The translations under genes were made by a program, and so were the position numbers. This document shows positions 24,561 through 35,999 of a DNA stretch of 64,000 bases, piece by piece. Below the pieces are notes generated by a model that searched no databases, had not been told where the DNA came from, and saw nothing but the letters and a program-made list of their open reading frames with translations. Positions within the stretch are counted from its first letter, which is position 1, and every line of letters starts with the position of its first letter. Origin of the DNA: Pseudocercospora fijiensis CIRAD86 (taxonomy: Eukaryota; Ascomycota; Dothideomycetes; Mycosphaerellales; Mycosphaerellaceae). The stretch spans positions 648,267 to 712,266 of the forward strand of contig NW_006921542.1 of assembly GCF_000340215.1 (NCBI RefSeq), written 5' to 3'.

Positions 24561-24611
24561 CGGCGGAGGTAAGAATAGAAGCGGAGAGCTACTTATATCC
24601 GCCGACCCTAA
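24554..24611. repeat. Perfect 14-bp inverted repeat
   Basis: 24554-24567 (ttagggtcggcgga) is the exact reverse complement of 24598-24611, with 30 nt between. It sits just upstream of the coding-like minus-strand relic and may be a promoter-proximal hairpin or an element end. Confidence 0.5.
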
Positions 24612-24878
24612 CGCGAGCCGTTAGAGTTACGTTATATAATAAGTGTCTATATATACTAGCTTAATGCTAGTCGAGTACGACGGCTAAGTTATATAGTGCG
24701 GCCTATATACAAGTTAGAATAGGGCATTAGCGAAGGAAATAATATACTATACGTACGATTAGGAGGGTAAGGGGGTATATATATATAGAACAGGTATATT
24801 AGTGCAAGTTAATAGTAAATGTTAAAGAAGGTAGTAATTAGGAAAGGTAACGACCTTAAGTGCCTACCTCGTAACTAG
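24612..24878. other. Unassigned flank of the Gypsy insertion
   Basis: RIPed sequence without coding frame; it ends at the 5-bp target duplication at 24879 and resumes at 32085 on the other side of the Gypsy element. Confidence 0.3.
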
Positions 24879-24883
24879 GTCGG
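24879..24883. repeat. Target-site duplication, left copy (gtcgg)
   Basis: Identical to 32085-32089 on the far side of the LTR element. Five bases is the usual duplication for Ty3/Gypsy integration. Confidence 0.85.
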
Positions 24884-25081
24884 TGTTAGGGCTAAAGAGG
24901 CTATACGTAATTAGTATATAACTAGGCCGAGTAAAGCTAGGGTCTTAGTGCCTTAGGCGGGGCTTAGCGCTTAGCAATTAGGCTAACTAGCCTACCTTCC
25001 TCCCTCTCCTCCTAGCTCTCTATCGAATACTACCTATACCTACTACTACCCTATCTACCTGCTAATATAACCCTTCTTATA
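24884..25081 (+). repeat. 5' LTR (198 bp)
   Basis: Differs from the 3' LTR at five positions (offsets 2, 32, 93, 111, 178), all transitions, four of them in CpA or TpG context. It is followed at 25082 by tagtattcg, which fits a tRNA primer-binding site starting TGG with TGG changed to TAG. Confidence 0.92.
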
Positions 25082-25129
25082 TAGTATTCGATCTACCCTT
25101 TAAGGGTAGCAGCTAGATAGTCCTTATTT

Positions 25130-26700
25130 TAAGCTTCTAGCGGTATAGCTACGAAAACCATCGATTTAACTATATTGCGCCCGAAGAACGGGACCTATAC
25201 GTACTATTCTACTAAAAACAACCGTACTAATTATTAAGCAATGCCTTCTATACGGCCTATTATACTAAGTTAAGCATACTAGGCCGATACCTACTAATTC
25301 CGCTATATCCGCACTATAAGGGGCTATAATATATTATTAGTTCTACCCCTTATTATAATAGCCGGCTTATTACGAAGCAACAACAACCGCGGCGCTACTA
25401 GTAGCGCTAGCAATAATAACACTAGTAGTATAGAGCCTACTAAAGTGCCTGCTAAAGGGCCTACTAAAGAACCTATAGTTCTAGGTAACGATTTAGAATT
25501 GCCTATTAACGACATTCTTAACAACATTGTTAATCGACGATATAGCTAACTAGCCTTTAGCCCCTAACTAGTAGGGAGACTTTAAGAAGCTACTTAAAAT
25601 AGGCTTACCGCCCTACGCTAAGAATAGCAGCTAAAGGATAACCTTCTCGAACTCCGCCGCCTTTAGGAAGCCCTAATAACTACTGCTAAACCAATAGTAG
25701 GGCCTTCCTTATTATCTGTTTAGAAGAAGAAGGATACTAAGCTTAAGGACTATACCGTGTTTAACGGCTCTAGTCGTAAGCAGTACAATAATTATATACG
25801 TAACTATAAGCTTAACTAGCGAAACGCACCTAGGGCTCTTCTAGACGACTATTCCTTAGTTGTCTACGCTATATAGTATATTAATAGCGACCTAAAACGC
25901 ACCTAGGATAACTATTTTAATTCCCTCGATAATTAGACCGCTGTTTAGTAGCAAACCTATAAAACCATTATGTTAGACACCCTTAGAAACCCTATATTAA
26001 GGCAACAATATACTTAGGGTTAGTGTCTTCGAGCTAAACAAAAGACTAATTAATCGGCCCGCTTATTCGAGGCCTGTTTAAAGACCCTTAAAGACGACCT
26101 TCCGGCTAAGACTAATTCTATATAGATCTCGGAAATACGCCTAAAGCTTAGATAGGAGCTTATCCTCGAATTAGACCGTCGCCGTATATTCGAACAAGCT
26201 AATCTAATACGCATTCAATTTATATTCGAGGTAGAAACAGCTAAACGAGCTGTCTAGCTCTAGTAATAACTAGAATCGAGGATCCGACTAGCTAGTACTA
26301 ACCGTAGCAACTGTAGTGCCTACGGAGGAAACTAAGGCTCCTACTAAGGCAACAATGCTAATAATAGAAACAGTAATAATTTCGACCGTAGAAGAGGCTG
26401 TAGCCGGCGGTTATATAGAGGAGGCCGCGATAGGGGCCGTAGAAGGGGCTCGTATCCCTATAATACTAACCGCTCGACTAACAATAATAGCAGTAATAAC
26501 GGTTATAGCAACCCCCTAACCGGATTAAAGTGCTTTAACTATAATAGTACTAGCTATCTACTAGGCTAATATAACAAACCTAAGGACTAGGCCCGAATTA
26601 ACCGTACTTCCGCTAAGTATAGGAAACACCTGTTAGCCGCTAATACTACCCCTATCGGCTCTTTTAATTAGTCGAAAAAACAATAAGCGCCGTACCGACT
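25130..26700 (+). pseudogene. gag: gag with zinc knuckle, chromovirus
   Basis: Coding-like plus frame with capsid-like helices (about 25700-26260) and a zinc knuckle at 26531-26572. The spacing is exactly CX2CX4HX4C when TAT codons are read as RIPed TGT (Cys) or CAT (His); the first Cys (TGC) survives. Between capsid and knuckle lies an Asn/Gly/Arg-rich linker. The first 100 bases after the LTR are leader. Confidence 0.75.
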
Positions 26701-26739
26701 GTTAGCCTAGTACGGCGTAAGACTATCGACATTGTACTA

Positions 26740-29167
26740 GCTATTATACGTACCTACCTCGTATAGGACACGTATAGAACTAACTATAAAACTAAGGTTA
26801 TACTAGATCTAGGAAATTTAGTTAGTGCCCTTATTAACTACCGCCTAGCTAAGCAATTAGACCTCCGATAATTGCCTAGAACTAACATGCTAACCCTTGC
26901 TTAGTTTAATAACGCTCGGCACTTAACCTATAGGGCTTACTATATTCCTATAGTTCTAAGAGACGACCTCGGTAACGAGCGCTTGCTAGATTTTACTGCT
27001 TACGTAGTAGATATAGACAACCTTCTATCCGATATTGTTATTAGCAACCCTGTTCTTAAGCACTATACTATAGTTATAGACTTAGGTAGTTAATAGTAGC
27101 GATTTAGAATCGCTAGGAGAGAGGACATTAAACATATTAATATTAGCGAGTGTCCTAACGATATCCGGGTCCTATTTATCGGCAACCTAATATCTGCCTT
27201 AGCTAATCCGACGGCTAACCTTCTCGGTAGAGATAACGATAAACCTGTACCCCCTAATAGTATAGATCCTAATTAGCTTGCTCGTATACTATAGCCTATT
27301 CGAGAGACCTATATTAATATATTCAAATACTACCTAGCATCGACGTTGCCTATCGTTAAAGAAACAGATTATAAGATTAATATTATAGAGGGCAAAGAGG
27401 TCCCCTTTAGGCCCCTCTATAACCTTAGCGAACGCGAGCTTGCTATACTACGTAAGTACTTAGATAAGAATCTAGCTAATAGTCGAATTTAGTATAGCAA
27501 TAGCCTTGCTAGTGCGCCTATCCTATTCGTACTAAAGAAGGATAGTAGCCTACGCCTATATATCGATTATCGTAGGCTTAATTCTGTTACTATTAAAGAC
27601 CGCTGTCTACTTCCGCTTATTAATAAGACCCTTAATCGCCTTTCTAGCGCCTACTTCTATACTATATTAGACATTAAGGATACGTACTATCGTATCCGCA
27701 TTCGTAAGGGCGATAAATAGAAGACGGCCTTCCGTACTCGTTATAGCTATTTCGAGTACTTAGTTATACTATTTAGGCTAGCTAATGCCTCTACAACCTT
27801 CTAGTCCTATATTAATCGGGCCCTATTAGGCCTATTAGACTACCTCTGTATAGTTTACCTAGATAACATCCTAGTTTATATATACTTACCTAACATTGCG
27901 GAGTACTAGGCTATAGTCCGTAAGGTACTCGATCGCCTAAAGACTTATAGCTTATATTGCAAGCCTTCTAAATGCACCTTTGCTACTAAAGAGGTATCAT
28001 TCCTCGGCTTCCTCGTATTAACTAATAGTGTTAAGGCTAATCCTAACCGGATTAAAACAATTACTAAATAGCCAACCCCTACTAGTATTAAGGAGCTTTA
28101 ATTATTCCTAGGTTTTGCTAACTTTTACCGCCGCTTTATTAAGGGCTATTCGAGGCATATAATGCTACTAACTAAGCTTACTAAGACTAAAGCAAACCCT
28201 TCTAGAGAGTTTAAATAGACTAATAAAACACAAGCCGCTTTTAATGGTCTAAAGTAACGCTTTACTAAAGTCCCCTTATTATACTATTTTGTACTAAGTA
28301 AGCAGATCCGTATTAAGACTAATGCTTTATAGTTCGCTATATCAGCTATTATGTTACAATAGGCTAATAATACCTACTAGTACCCGATTGCCTTCTTTTT
28401 ACGAAAGATAATCGATATAGAGCGTCGTTACGAGACCTATAAGAAAGAGCTCTTAGCAATCGTAGAAGCCTTTAAGCACTAGCGCTACTATCTCGATAGT
28501 GCTTAGTATACAATTCAGGTCTATACGGACTATAACAACCTCCGTAGAATTACGAAGGTTACTAGGGTTATAGGTCGATAGGCTAGATAGGCCGTCTACC
28601 TCGCCGGGTTCGATTTTAATATATTATATCGGCTAGGCGTAAGCAACCCTACTAATAGCCTATCGAGGCGACCTAATTACGATAGCGAGACTTAGTATAT
28701 TAATTTATTGTTTCTAACCCTATAGTATAAGATTGCTATAGCCCGTGTTATTAATAAGCAAGCGTAGGATAAGCGGACCTCCGGATCCCGCGGCGGCAAC
28801 AAATACTATAGCGGAGTTATCGTTCTTCTAGTATACGTTAGAAAGGACGTAGATCGCTCGAGCTATAACGACTCGATTAAAGATATTGCTATCTATAGCG
28901 ATAGCACTATAGAAGAGGTTGTAGTAGTTCCGGCTACTAGTACTATTAGATATATATAATACGTACCTCGTTTAATAGCGAGGGTGCTATTAAATAACCT
29001 TGTAAATAGGGATAGTTAATCGTTTATAGATAAGCTATTACGCGCTTAGCAGAGGGACGCCTTTGCTGTTAAACGTATTAATAGGCTTATAAGTAGACGA
29101 ACGACTCGATCTAGTAAGAGTAATTAGTCGATCGACGATGAAGGTTACTTAAAGTTTAAGGGTAGAT
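26740..29167 (+). pseudogene. pol: pol: protease, reverse transcriptase, RNase H (chromovirus)
   Basis: Protease region near 26790-26880 (VILDLGN in the position of the catalytic D(S/T)G). Reverse transcriptase 27490-28100 shows PILFVLKKD, LYIDYRRLNSVTIKDR and FRLANA segments. The catalytic YLDD box is at 27856-27867, where the second Asp codon is now AAC: a TpG to TpA change turned GAT GAC into GAT AAC, so the enzyme is dead even without stops. RNase H at 28310-28560 includes RRYETYKKELLAIVEA and VYTDYNNL. The frame then enters the integrase N-terminal region and is cut by the N gap. Confidence 0.88.
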
Positions 29168-29471
29168 NNNNNNNNNNNNNNNNNNNNNNNNNNNNNNNNN
29201 NNNNNNNNNNNNNNNNNNNNNNNNNNNNNNNNNNNNNNNNNNNNNNNNNNNNNNNNNNNNNNNNNNNNNNNNNNNNNNNNNNNNNNNNNNNNNNNNNNNN
29301 NNNNNNNNNNNNNNNNNNNNNNNNNNNNNNNNNNNNNNNNNNNNNNNNNNNNNNNNNNNNNNNNNNNNNNNNNNNNNNNNNNNNNNNNNNNNNNNNNNNN
29401 NNNNNNNNNNNNNNNNNNNNNNNNNNNNNNNNNNNNNNNNNNNNNNNNNNNNNNNNNNNNNNNNNNNNNNN
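29168..29471. other. Assembly gap of 304 N inside integrase
   Basis: The gap hides the HHCC zinc-binding region and the start of the integrase core. The first 48 bases after it (29472-29519) do not fit the integrase frame and still contain several TpG and CpA. Confidence 0.98.
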
Positions 29472-29519
29472 CCTGTTCTTAAGGAAGAAGGAAGAGGGAA
29501 GTGCATGCTTGATGCCACT

Positions 29520-30420
29520 TAGCCTTCCTCCTACTAAGCGTAGGGGCAGTAAGGATATATATAATGCTATCCTTATTATAGTAGATCGATTTACTAAAGG
29601 CGCTCGATATATCCCGGCGCGGAAAGATTAGACTACTATTAATATAGTAGAAGCGCTATAGAACAATATCTTCTATATCTATTAGGGAACCCCTAAGGGG
29701 ATAGTATCTAATCGTAGATCGATACTAACGTCGCACTATTAGAGCGAAATATGCCTATAGCTAAGACTAAAGCATCGGCTATTAATAGCCTTCTATCTAT
29801 AGACTAACGGTTAAACAGAGAGGCAGAATGCTACCCTATAGTAGTACCTACGCAGTTATATTAATAAGAACCCCGAGGATTAGGTTAACCTCCTATAGCC
29901 TATAGAATTTGTATATAACAATAGTGTACACTTATCGACTAAGGTTTTACTATACATAGCTATAATAGGCTAAAACGCTGCTTTACTATAAGACCTACTA
30001 ACGCTCGAGGCCGAGCGTAAGGAAAGGGAAGCGCGTTAAGTACTAGAGACACTAGCGGCAATAGAACGTATCTAGAAGATACGAGAAATCTATACTAAGA
30101 TAGCTAAGAAGCTAACAAAGGCTTAAGAGTACTAAAAGACCTACTACGATAAGCGCTATATACTAATAACCTTCAAATAAGGCGATATAGTTATACTTAG
30201 TACGAAGAACCTCCGTATCCGTAAACACCTATTACCTAATAGCAAAACAAGGCCTAAGCTCGCACTAAGATATATTAGCCTATTCCGTATTCGAGAAGTT
30301 AAGGGCTCTTCCGTATAAGCCTATTAGTTATAGCTTCCCCCTTATTATACTATCTACGACACCTTCTATATATCCCTCCTTAAACTATACTATTAGCGCG
30401 AAGGCGATAAAGCGCCTACT
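29520..30420 (+). pseudogene. pol: Integrase core and C-terminal domain, chromovirus
   Basis: Starting at about 29520 the frame gives LPPTKRRGS, NAILIIVDRFTKGARYIPA, then YIY.GTPKGIVS, the Ty3 DDE region, and later RQNATL and EFVYNNSVH segments. After the core, a GPY/F-like region (about 30200-30330) leads into a chromodomain. Catalytic Asp of VDRF is kept. The Asp expected after IVS (IVSDRG in relatives) reads Asn here, again a TpG to TpA change. Confidence 0.85.
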
Positions 30421-30640
30421 AAGTTAGAAGAAGTCTTGGCCGATAGTAAAGAGCTATAGTCTATAGAGCGTATACTAAAGCATCGGACTAGGCAAGGCAA
30501 GAAGGAGTACCTCCTAAGATAGTAAGGCTATTCGCCTAAATAGGACTCGTAGGAGGCTAAAGACTCTTTTAAGGATATAACCGAGTTGTTAGACGAGTAT
30601 TAGACTAGTGTAAAGAACAAGAAGAAGGCTAAGGGCCTAT
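30421..30640 (+). pseudogene. Chromodomain at the integrase C-terminus
   Basis: Reads ERILKHRTRQGKKEYLLR, then two RIP stops and GYSPK, then DS-stop-EA. The stops fall on the Trp residues of the chromodomain consensus (EYL-KW-GY and the W of TWE), exactly what TGG to TAG would do. In chromoviruses this domain binds methylated histone H3 and guides integration to heterochromatin. Confidence 0.8.
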
Positions 30641-30659
30641 AGTGTTACTAGAACTACTA

Positions 30660-31886
30660 GAGAGACCTAGGGCTAATACTACCCCCGGGGTACTATTAGC
30701 TAACTAATTAGAGGCAAGCAATTATTAGCAACAAAGGACAATAAGACTATACTACTATAGCGAACGCGCACCGAGTGTTAACGAGCGCGTTATAACTGTC
30801 GACTAATCCCCTACTCTTTTAAGGAATCTACCTCTTTACTAGCGTACCCTATAGATCCCCCTCTTGTTCCTTTATCCTATTAAGGCCCTAAGGCCTAGGA
30901 GGACGGCGAGGACGGCGCGCGCGCGAGTAAACGGTAATAATAATAATAATAACGGCGTTACGCCTACGTTAAAGGGCGGTATAGCCGGCGCGGCTATATT
31001 AGTAACGGTATTACGGAGTATATTATTAGTCGAAGAAGGAAGTCGGAAGTAAGGTAAAGTTAGCGCTAAGACGGCTAGCGCCGCTATTGTTAATATTACC
31101 TGCTATTATCGCTATACCTATAAGAACAACCTTACCTATACTATAGCCTAAGGCTAAGATACTAGGTTAAAAAGGGTAAGCCGTTCGAAGGACTTAGAGA
31201 CTAAAAAGATTAAGCGACTAATAGACTAACTAAGGGCAAAAATATAGAGCTAAGCTAGCTAGGGTCTATCTTACGGATAATAGGTTACTTCTTAATCTTT
31301 CCGACCCTTTAAGCGAGGCGAACCTTAACTATTATACTTATAATAGCCTTTACCTATAGAAACTAGACGAACTGCGTTTTTGAAAAGATAAGATTAATTA
31401 ACAATTAAAGGCTACTAAACCTAACTAATTAGGGCTAGCGAAACTACGAACAATAATAGTCCTCGTAATAATAAGAACAATCCCTCGGAAACGAATAAAC
31501 CCTTAGAAGCGGACATTTCTAGGTCTTTTAGAGTAGACGTAAAGAACTCGGTACGATATTACTTAGAACGGAGGCAGTGCTACAATACCTCGTACGCCTA
31601 CCTATTACAGTAGGGGAAACGCGCTCGTGTTATAATTAGTCGATAGACCTTAATTCTAATAGATATATATTACTTTATAGGTTATTATATATAAGGATAG
31701 CGTAGTTAGAGTTAAACATTATATTATATTAGAGGTAAGGTTTAATATAGTTACATAATTAGGTAGCTAAGTGTTTAATTTAGCGCGGACTAAGTAGCTT
31801 ATCGGACTTGCTAAGCCAGTAGCAATAGAGGTCGAGATTGGAATATAGACAGGCTACGAGGGCGTAGCCTTTAGAAGGGAAGCGTA
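30660..31886 (+). other. Long region between pol and the 3' LTR, possible extra ORF
   Basis: About 1.2 kb, longer than usual for a Ty3 element of this size. It contains a CpG-rich part (30890-31030) with an (ATA/AAT)n stretch coding for an Asn run in one frame, and a coding-like segment near 31090-31240 that starts with a Cys/Tyr/His-rich patch. A purine-rich tract (about 31873-31883) just before the 3' LTR can serve as polypurine tract. No known accessory gene is recognised. Confidence 0.4.
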
Positions 31887-32084
31887 TATTAGGGCTAAAG
31901 AGGCTATACGTAATTAGCATATAACTAGGCCGAGTAAAGCTAGGGTCTTAGTGCCTTAGGCGGGGCTTAGCGCTTAGCGATTAGGCTAACTAGCCTGCCT
32001 TCCTCCCTCTCCTCCTAGCTCTCTATCGAATACTACCTATACCTACTACTACCCTATCTACCTACTAATATAACCCTTCTTATA
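31887..32084 (+). repeat. 3' LTR (198 bp)
   Basis: Same length as the 5' LTR. It starts TA instead of TG (a TpG to TpA change). Followed directly by the target duplication at 32085-32089. Confidence 0.92.
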
Positions 32085-32089
32085 GTCGG
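32085..32089. repeat. Target-site duplication, right copy (gtcgg)
   Basis: Identical to 24879-24883. Confidence 0.85.
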
Positions 32090-33090
32090 TTAGCGAGTCG
32101 GGCCTAACTAGCTAATAAATCGACGAAGTAAGGCATCTAGCGCTTAAGTATATAATAGTTTAGTTACGCAACTAGTAACCGAAGTAATAAGGCTATAGAT
32201 AATCGTTATAGTATAAACCCCTATACGATAGACGGTTCTAGATATAGGACTAACAAGTCGTAGTAAATATAGTACTACGTAACAAGTAATCGAAAGTTAG
32301 TAATATAAATATAAGCCTATCTATAGTAGAGTTGCGACTACGATCGCCGGCGCAGGACGCGAGTGCTAATAAGCTACGTAATGTAGCTAAATTAACCGAT
32401 CTATGTCCTTATAGTAACTAACAATTATCATACGATAGCGAGTAGACTAGACCCGCTATAGTATAAGGGTATAGGCTAGTAAGGCGGTTAGTCTTAGGAC
32501 CCGAGAGTAGGGCATATAGATAGTTCGAGCTAACGATTAAGATAGCATGTTTTCTATAGATACTACTAACTCTATCGGCGGCGAAAAGGCATATATTTAG
32601 CTATAACGAGTAGCAAACAAAGGTATAAAACGATCGAAATATTCTATAGATCGTATACTAGAGTAGTAGTCTAAGTAGGAGGCCGAATAAACGACTATAT
32701 ATAAATCCGTAGCAATATAATACACTAGGCGTAAGGTTAAGAAGCGAGATAATAGATAACGTAATTTGCCGAACCCGCTGCCGAAGTTAGTAATAGAGGA
32801 TATAGAAGTTGTCTAGTAGGCTCAGTACCCGATTCGATACCGAATTAGAGCCCGAGTCGGCCTAATCTAGATAGTTCTATTAGCAAACCCCGCGACTAGA
32901 GTAGTTCTAGTTTCTACTGCTAACTAACGTCGACTTTCTACTACGCTATATATATAACTACCGCCTTCGAGAATGCTACGTACTTAACTACCTCGCGATT
33001 AATATTTAATTAGCGGTATTACCCGCGGCCTTAGCCTATCGCCGTCGATATACTACGTATTTTACGCTAGCGTCGAGAGGTTAACTTAGG
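32090..33090. other. Unassigned RIPed flank of the Gypsy insertion
   Basis: Continuation of the sequence interrupted at 24883. No domain recognised on either strand. Confidence 0.25.
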
Positions 33091-33099
33091 AGTCTAGTT

Positions 33100-35480
33100 A
33101 GATTAGTAGCACGTTCCGATTACTATTATTACCGGAACGCCGAAGGACGCAAGGTTACCTATACGACCTAGTATTAATAGACGAGAAATACGAAGAAGAG
33201 TTCCCTAAGGTAGTAAAGCAGATCTATACGGTAGAGGGACAGACTACGTTTAGGTTCCTAGTATATAAGATTTATTCTAATTATCGCCGATAGACGAGAC
33301 GAAAATAGTATACGTAATAACGCGTAGAGTTAGCGATACTAGCGATTGCGCGGAAATTGCTATATCTACGGATACTAGACTAGCGACACTAGAAGGATCT
33401 AGAGCGGTGCCGCCGTACCGCGTACTAAATAATGTATAGCAGAGCATAGTTATAGTATAAGAGTAGAACGGGAAGGTAAAACCTATATATCGACTATATA
33501 AACTCGATTATCGCTAGCCTATAGTTAAAGGCCGCGCGTTAGTAGGAGTCGATAATATAGACCTCGAACGATTAGTTAAGATACTACGGGTAGATTATAG
33601 TTTCGAAGCCGGAGTCGACGCCTTATATTAGATAAGCGACTAATATAGATACGTTCGAATTAATAACGAGCGATAGTAGAGGGCTAGTCTATCCGATATA
33701 TTAGGTAGAGGCCTATAGCTGCGATTTGCAATCTATAGGCAAATTAAGGAGGTAGAACGAGCGTAACTATAAACGTAGAAAAGCAAGATAAATAATTAAT
33801 TTTACTAAGTCCGATATAGAAGTCCTACTCTAATAGTAATAGGCACTAATCTATTTATTAAACGGAAGGCAAGATACCCCGGCTACGATAAGCACTACGC
33901 TTTGATCTTAGACATATACTAATATATAGTAAGTATATTACGTATAGTAGTCTTAAGCGCCGCGATCTCTTCCTTTATCTATTTAATCTCGGCCTATATT
34001 TAAGCACCCTAATCGCACTATAGCGATAGCGGACTCGGGGTAGCGGGATAATTAAGGAAAGGCTAAATCGGCTACGACTAGCAGTCGTTAGGCTAGGGTA
34101 GATTATATGCCTCTAGCTAATCTATTTCGAATTACATCTATCGAGTATAGGGCCTCTACGGTATTATTAACCTCGAATTAGCTAAATACGCCGATAGAGA
34201 TAGTTCTAACTAACCCGTAATACTACAAGCGGCTTCGAAGGTATATATTCGACCTAGCGGATTAGCTAACGCCGATTGATTTACCGATAAAGAATATATA
34301 TCTATATATACCGTAGTAGCGACCGAGCGAGGAATAAATAGTCTAAATACGCCGATTGCTTTAGTACAATGTCGATAGTGTTACTATATACCGTCGGCCT
34401 AGACTATAATAATTACCGCTAGACTAATAATAGCGCTAGATTAATAGTTTCCGAATCCGACTTATAACCGAATCGGGCTAGCGTCGATAAGGTACGAAAA
34501 TAGCGAATAGTCTATAGGCTACGATTATACTTTAGCGTTAGCGGGGCATATCCGATAGGACTAATAAGCGATTATAGACGGCGACTCGGGCAGTCTATAT
34601 AAGAGTAGAGGATAAAACCGTAATTTAATACCCCCCTTTTCGTAGGGTAAATAAGTACGAAGACGCGTATAGTCTAATATATACTACGTTAGATTCGTAA
34701 AAATACTACTACTCGTTATAGTATACTTAGGATAGGTCGCAACTACGAAGAAGATAAATATAGAACTTAATCGTTATCCGACTTAATAGAGTCGGATAGG
34801 GATACTAGATTCGAAGAAGAAAACAGAGAGGAGACTTGTTTATATATAGCGACTAGTATTAGATTGAAATTTATAAAGGTAACGTATACTAGAGCACGGC
34901 GATAGAGGACTAACGTAACTAGTATAAGGGTAGGAATAGCAAAGATCCGGCAAGGCTAAAACAGAAGTACGGCGATAATAGGGCGAATCGGAGCGACGAT
35001 ATAAAGCTATTAAAACGACGTAAGAAGCGAGACAAAGGCTTAATAACTTCTAGTAAAGAACGTTTAAATCGAAAGAAGGGCTTACTTAAAGTAAGGGAGT
35101 AAATCTTATATAACGAGACGCGTCGTAAACTATTCGCTATTACGTTAACTAGGGCTAGAGGATATAAGACGATATTTCCTACTACTTAAACCCTAGTATA
35201 GGTAGACGAAATAATTAAGGAGGTATATAGTAAAAACTACGATCGATTACTAGCTTTACGTATAATAGTACTATAGCCGGGTAGCTATATACCGTCGAGA
35301 GACGTAATCTAAGCAGTCGGTAGAGATCCCGATATAATAGTATCGAGACTAATATTAGAATAGTTATAAGAAGCTATACGAAAGGAGCGAGTATTACAAA
35401 GGCAGGTATAGGTATAGGCTAGGTAGGAGGCCCTAGCCTCCTATAGTATATACTTCTCTAAGCCTAGATAGACTTAGAAT
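33100..35480 (+). pseudogene. Coding-like relic, unknown family
   Basis: Plus frames with only RIP stops give protein-like sequence around 33120-34020 (charged, with an LERLVKILRVDYSFEAGVDAL segment spread over 33560-33630) and again at 35080-35420. No catalytic motif or known domain is seen. The relation between the two parts, and to the minus-strand relics left of the Gypsy insertion, is unknown. Confidence 0.3.
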
Positions 35481-35999
35481 AATTATCTACTATATAATAT
35501 ACGATATATAATAAAATAGTAGCTTCGCTTCGAGCACTAGCGTAAAAAACACGTACTAACCGTCTCTAAACGGACTATCCGAACTACGGTTTACTATTCC
35601 CCTCTCTAAGGCGAAAGTCCTCCGCGCCTAAAGAGAATCCTAACGAACTACTCTAATACTACTTTCCGCACTATAAAACGCTATAGCTACGCTATAAAGA
35701 AACAGGCTATAATTTAGTATAAAATATACGAGATCTATAGGCGATTCGACTCGAAGATCGACGATAGACCTAGCCTAGCGCCGCGGCGCGCTTTACGCTC
35801 CCTCTATTAATACCCTTACTTACCGAGGGTAGGAGCGTTAGTTCGGGTTAGTAGGAGCTAGGTATCTAACCCTCCTAACTTCCCCTTTTACGGCGTAGGT
35901 ACGTAGGAGGTTCCGACTACTCTTATAGTAGCTACTACGTCTATACCTACGGTTAATATTAAGACGGTATCCCGCTCCGCCTCTTAGCTACTAATATCT
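35481..35999. other. Unassigned stretch before the gag-like relic
   Basis: Pyrimidine-rich parts and no assignable frame; could be the leader of the downstream retroelement. Confidence 0.25.

Larger units (their letters stand above)
24884..32084 (+). mobile_element. Complete chromodomain Ty3/Gypsy retrotransposon (RIP-inactivated)
   Basis: A 7.2-kb element with two 198-bp LTRs, perfect 5-bp target duplication, and gag, zinc knuckle, protease, reverse transcriptase, RNase H, integrase and chromodomain in the standard Ty3 order on the plus strand. The LTRs end in TG...TA; the terminal CA was probably changed to TA by RIP. Every gene has many TAG/TAA stops. Integrase is partly hidden by a 304-N gap. 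The chromodomain places it among chromoviruses, which target heterochromatin marked by histone H3 methylation. Confidence 0.92.

Noticed and set aside
25324..25527. 67-codon open frame on the minus strand (Leu-rich)
   Set aside because: It lies antisense to the Gypsy gag region, has low-complexity composition and no domain; chance open frame in CpA-depleted DNA.
26316..26519. 67-codon open frame on the plus strand (Thr/Ile/Ala-rich)
   Set aside because: Shifted frame over the Asn/Gly/Arg-rich linker of the chromovirus Gag.
29156..29518. 120-codon frame spanning the N gap
   Set aside because: Almost entirely N; no biological content.
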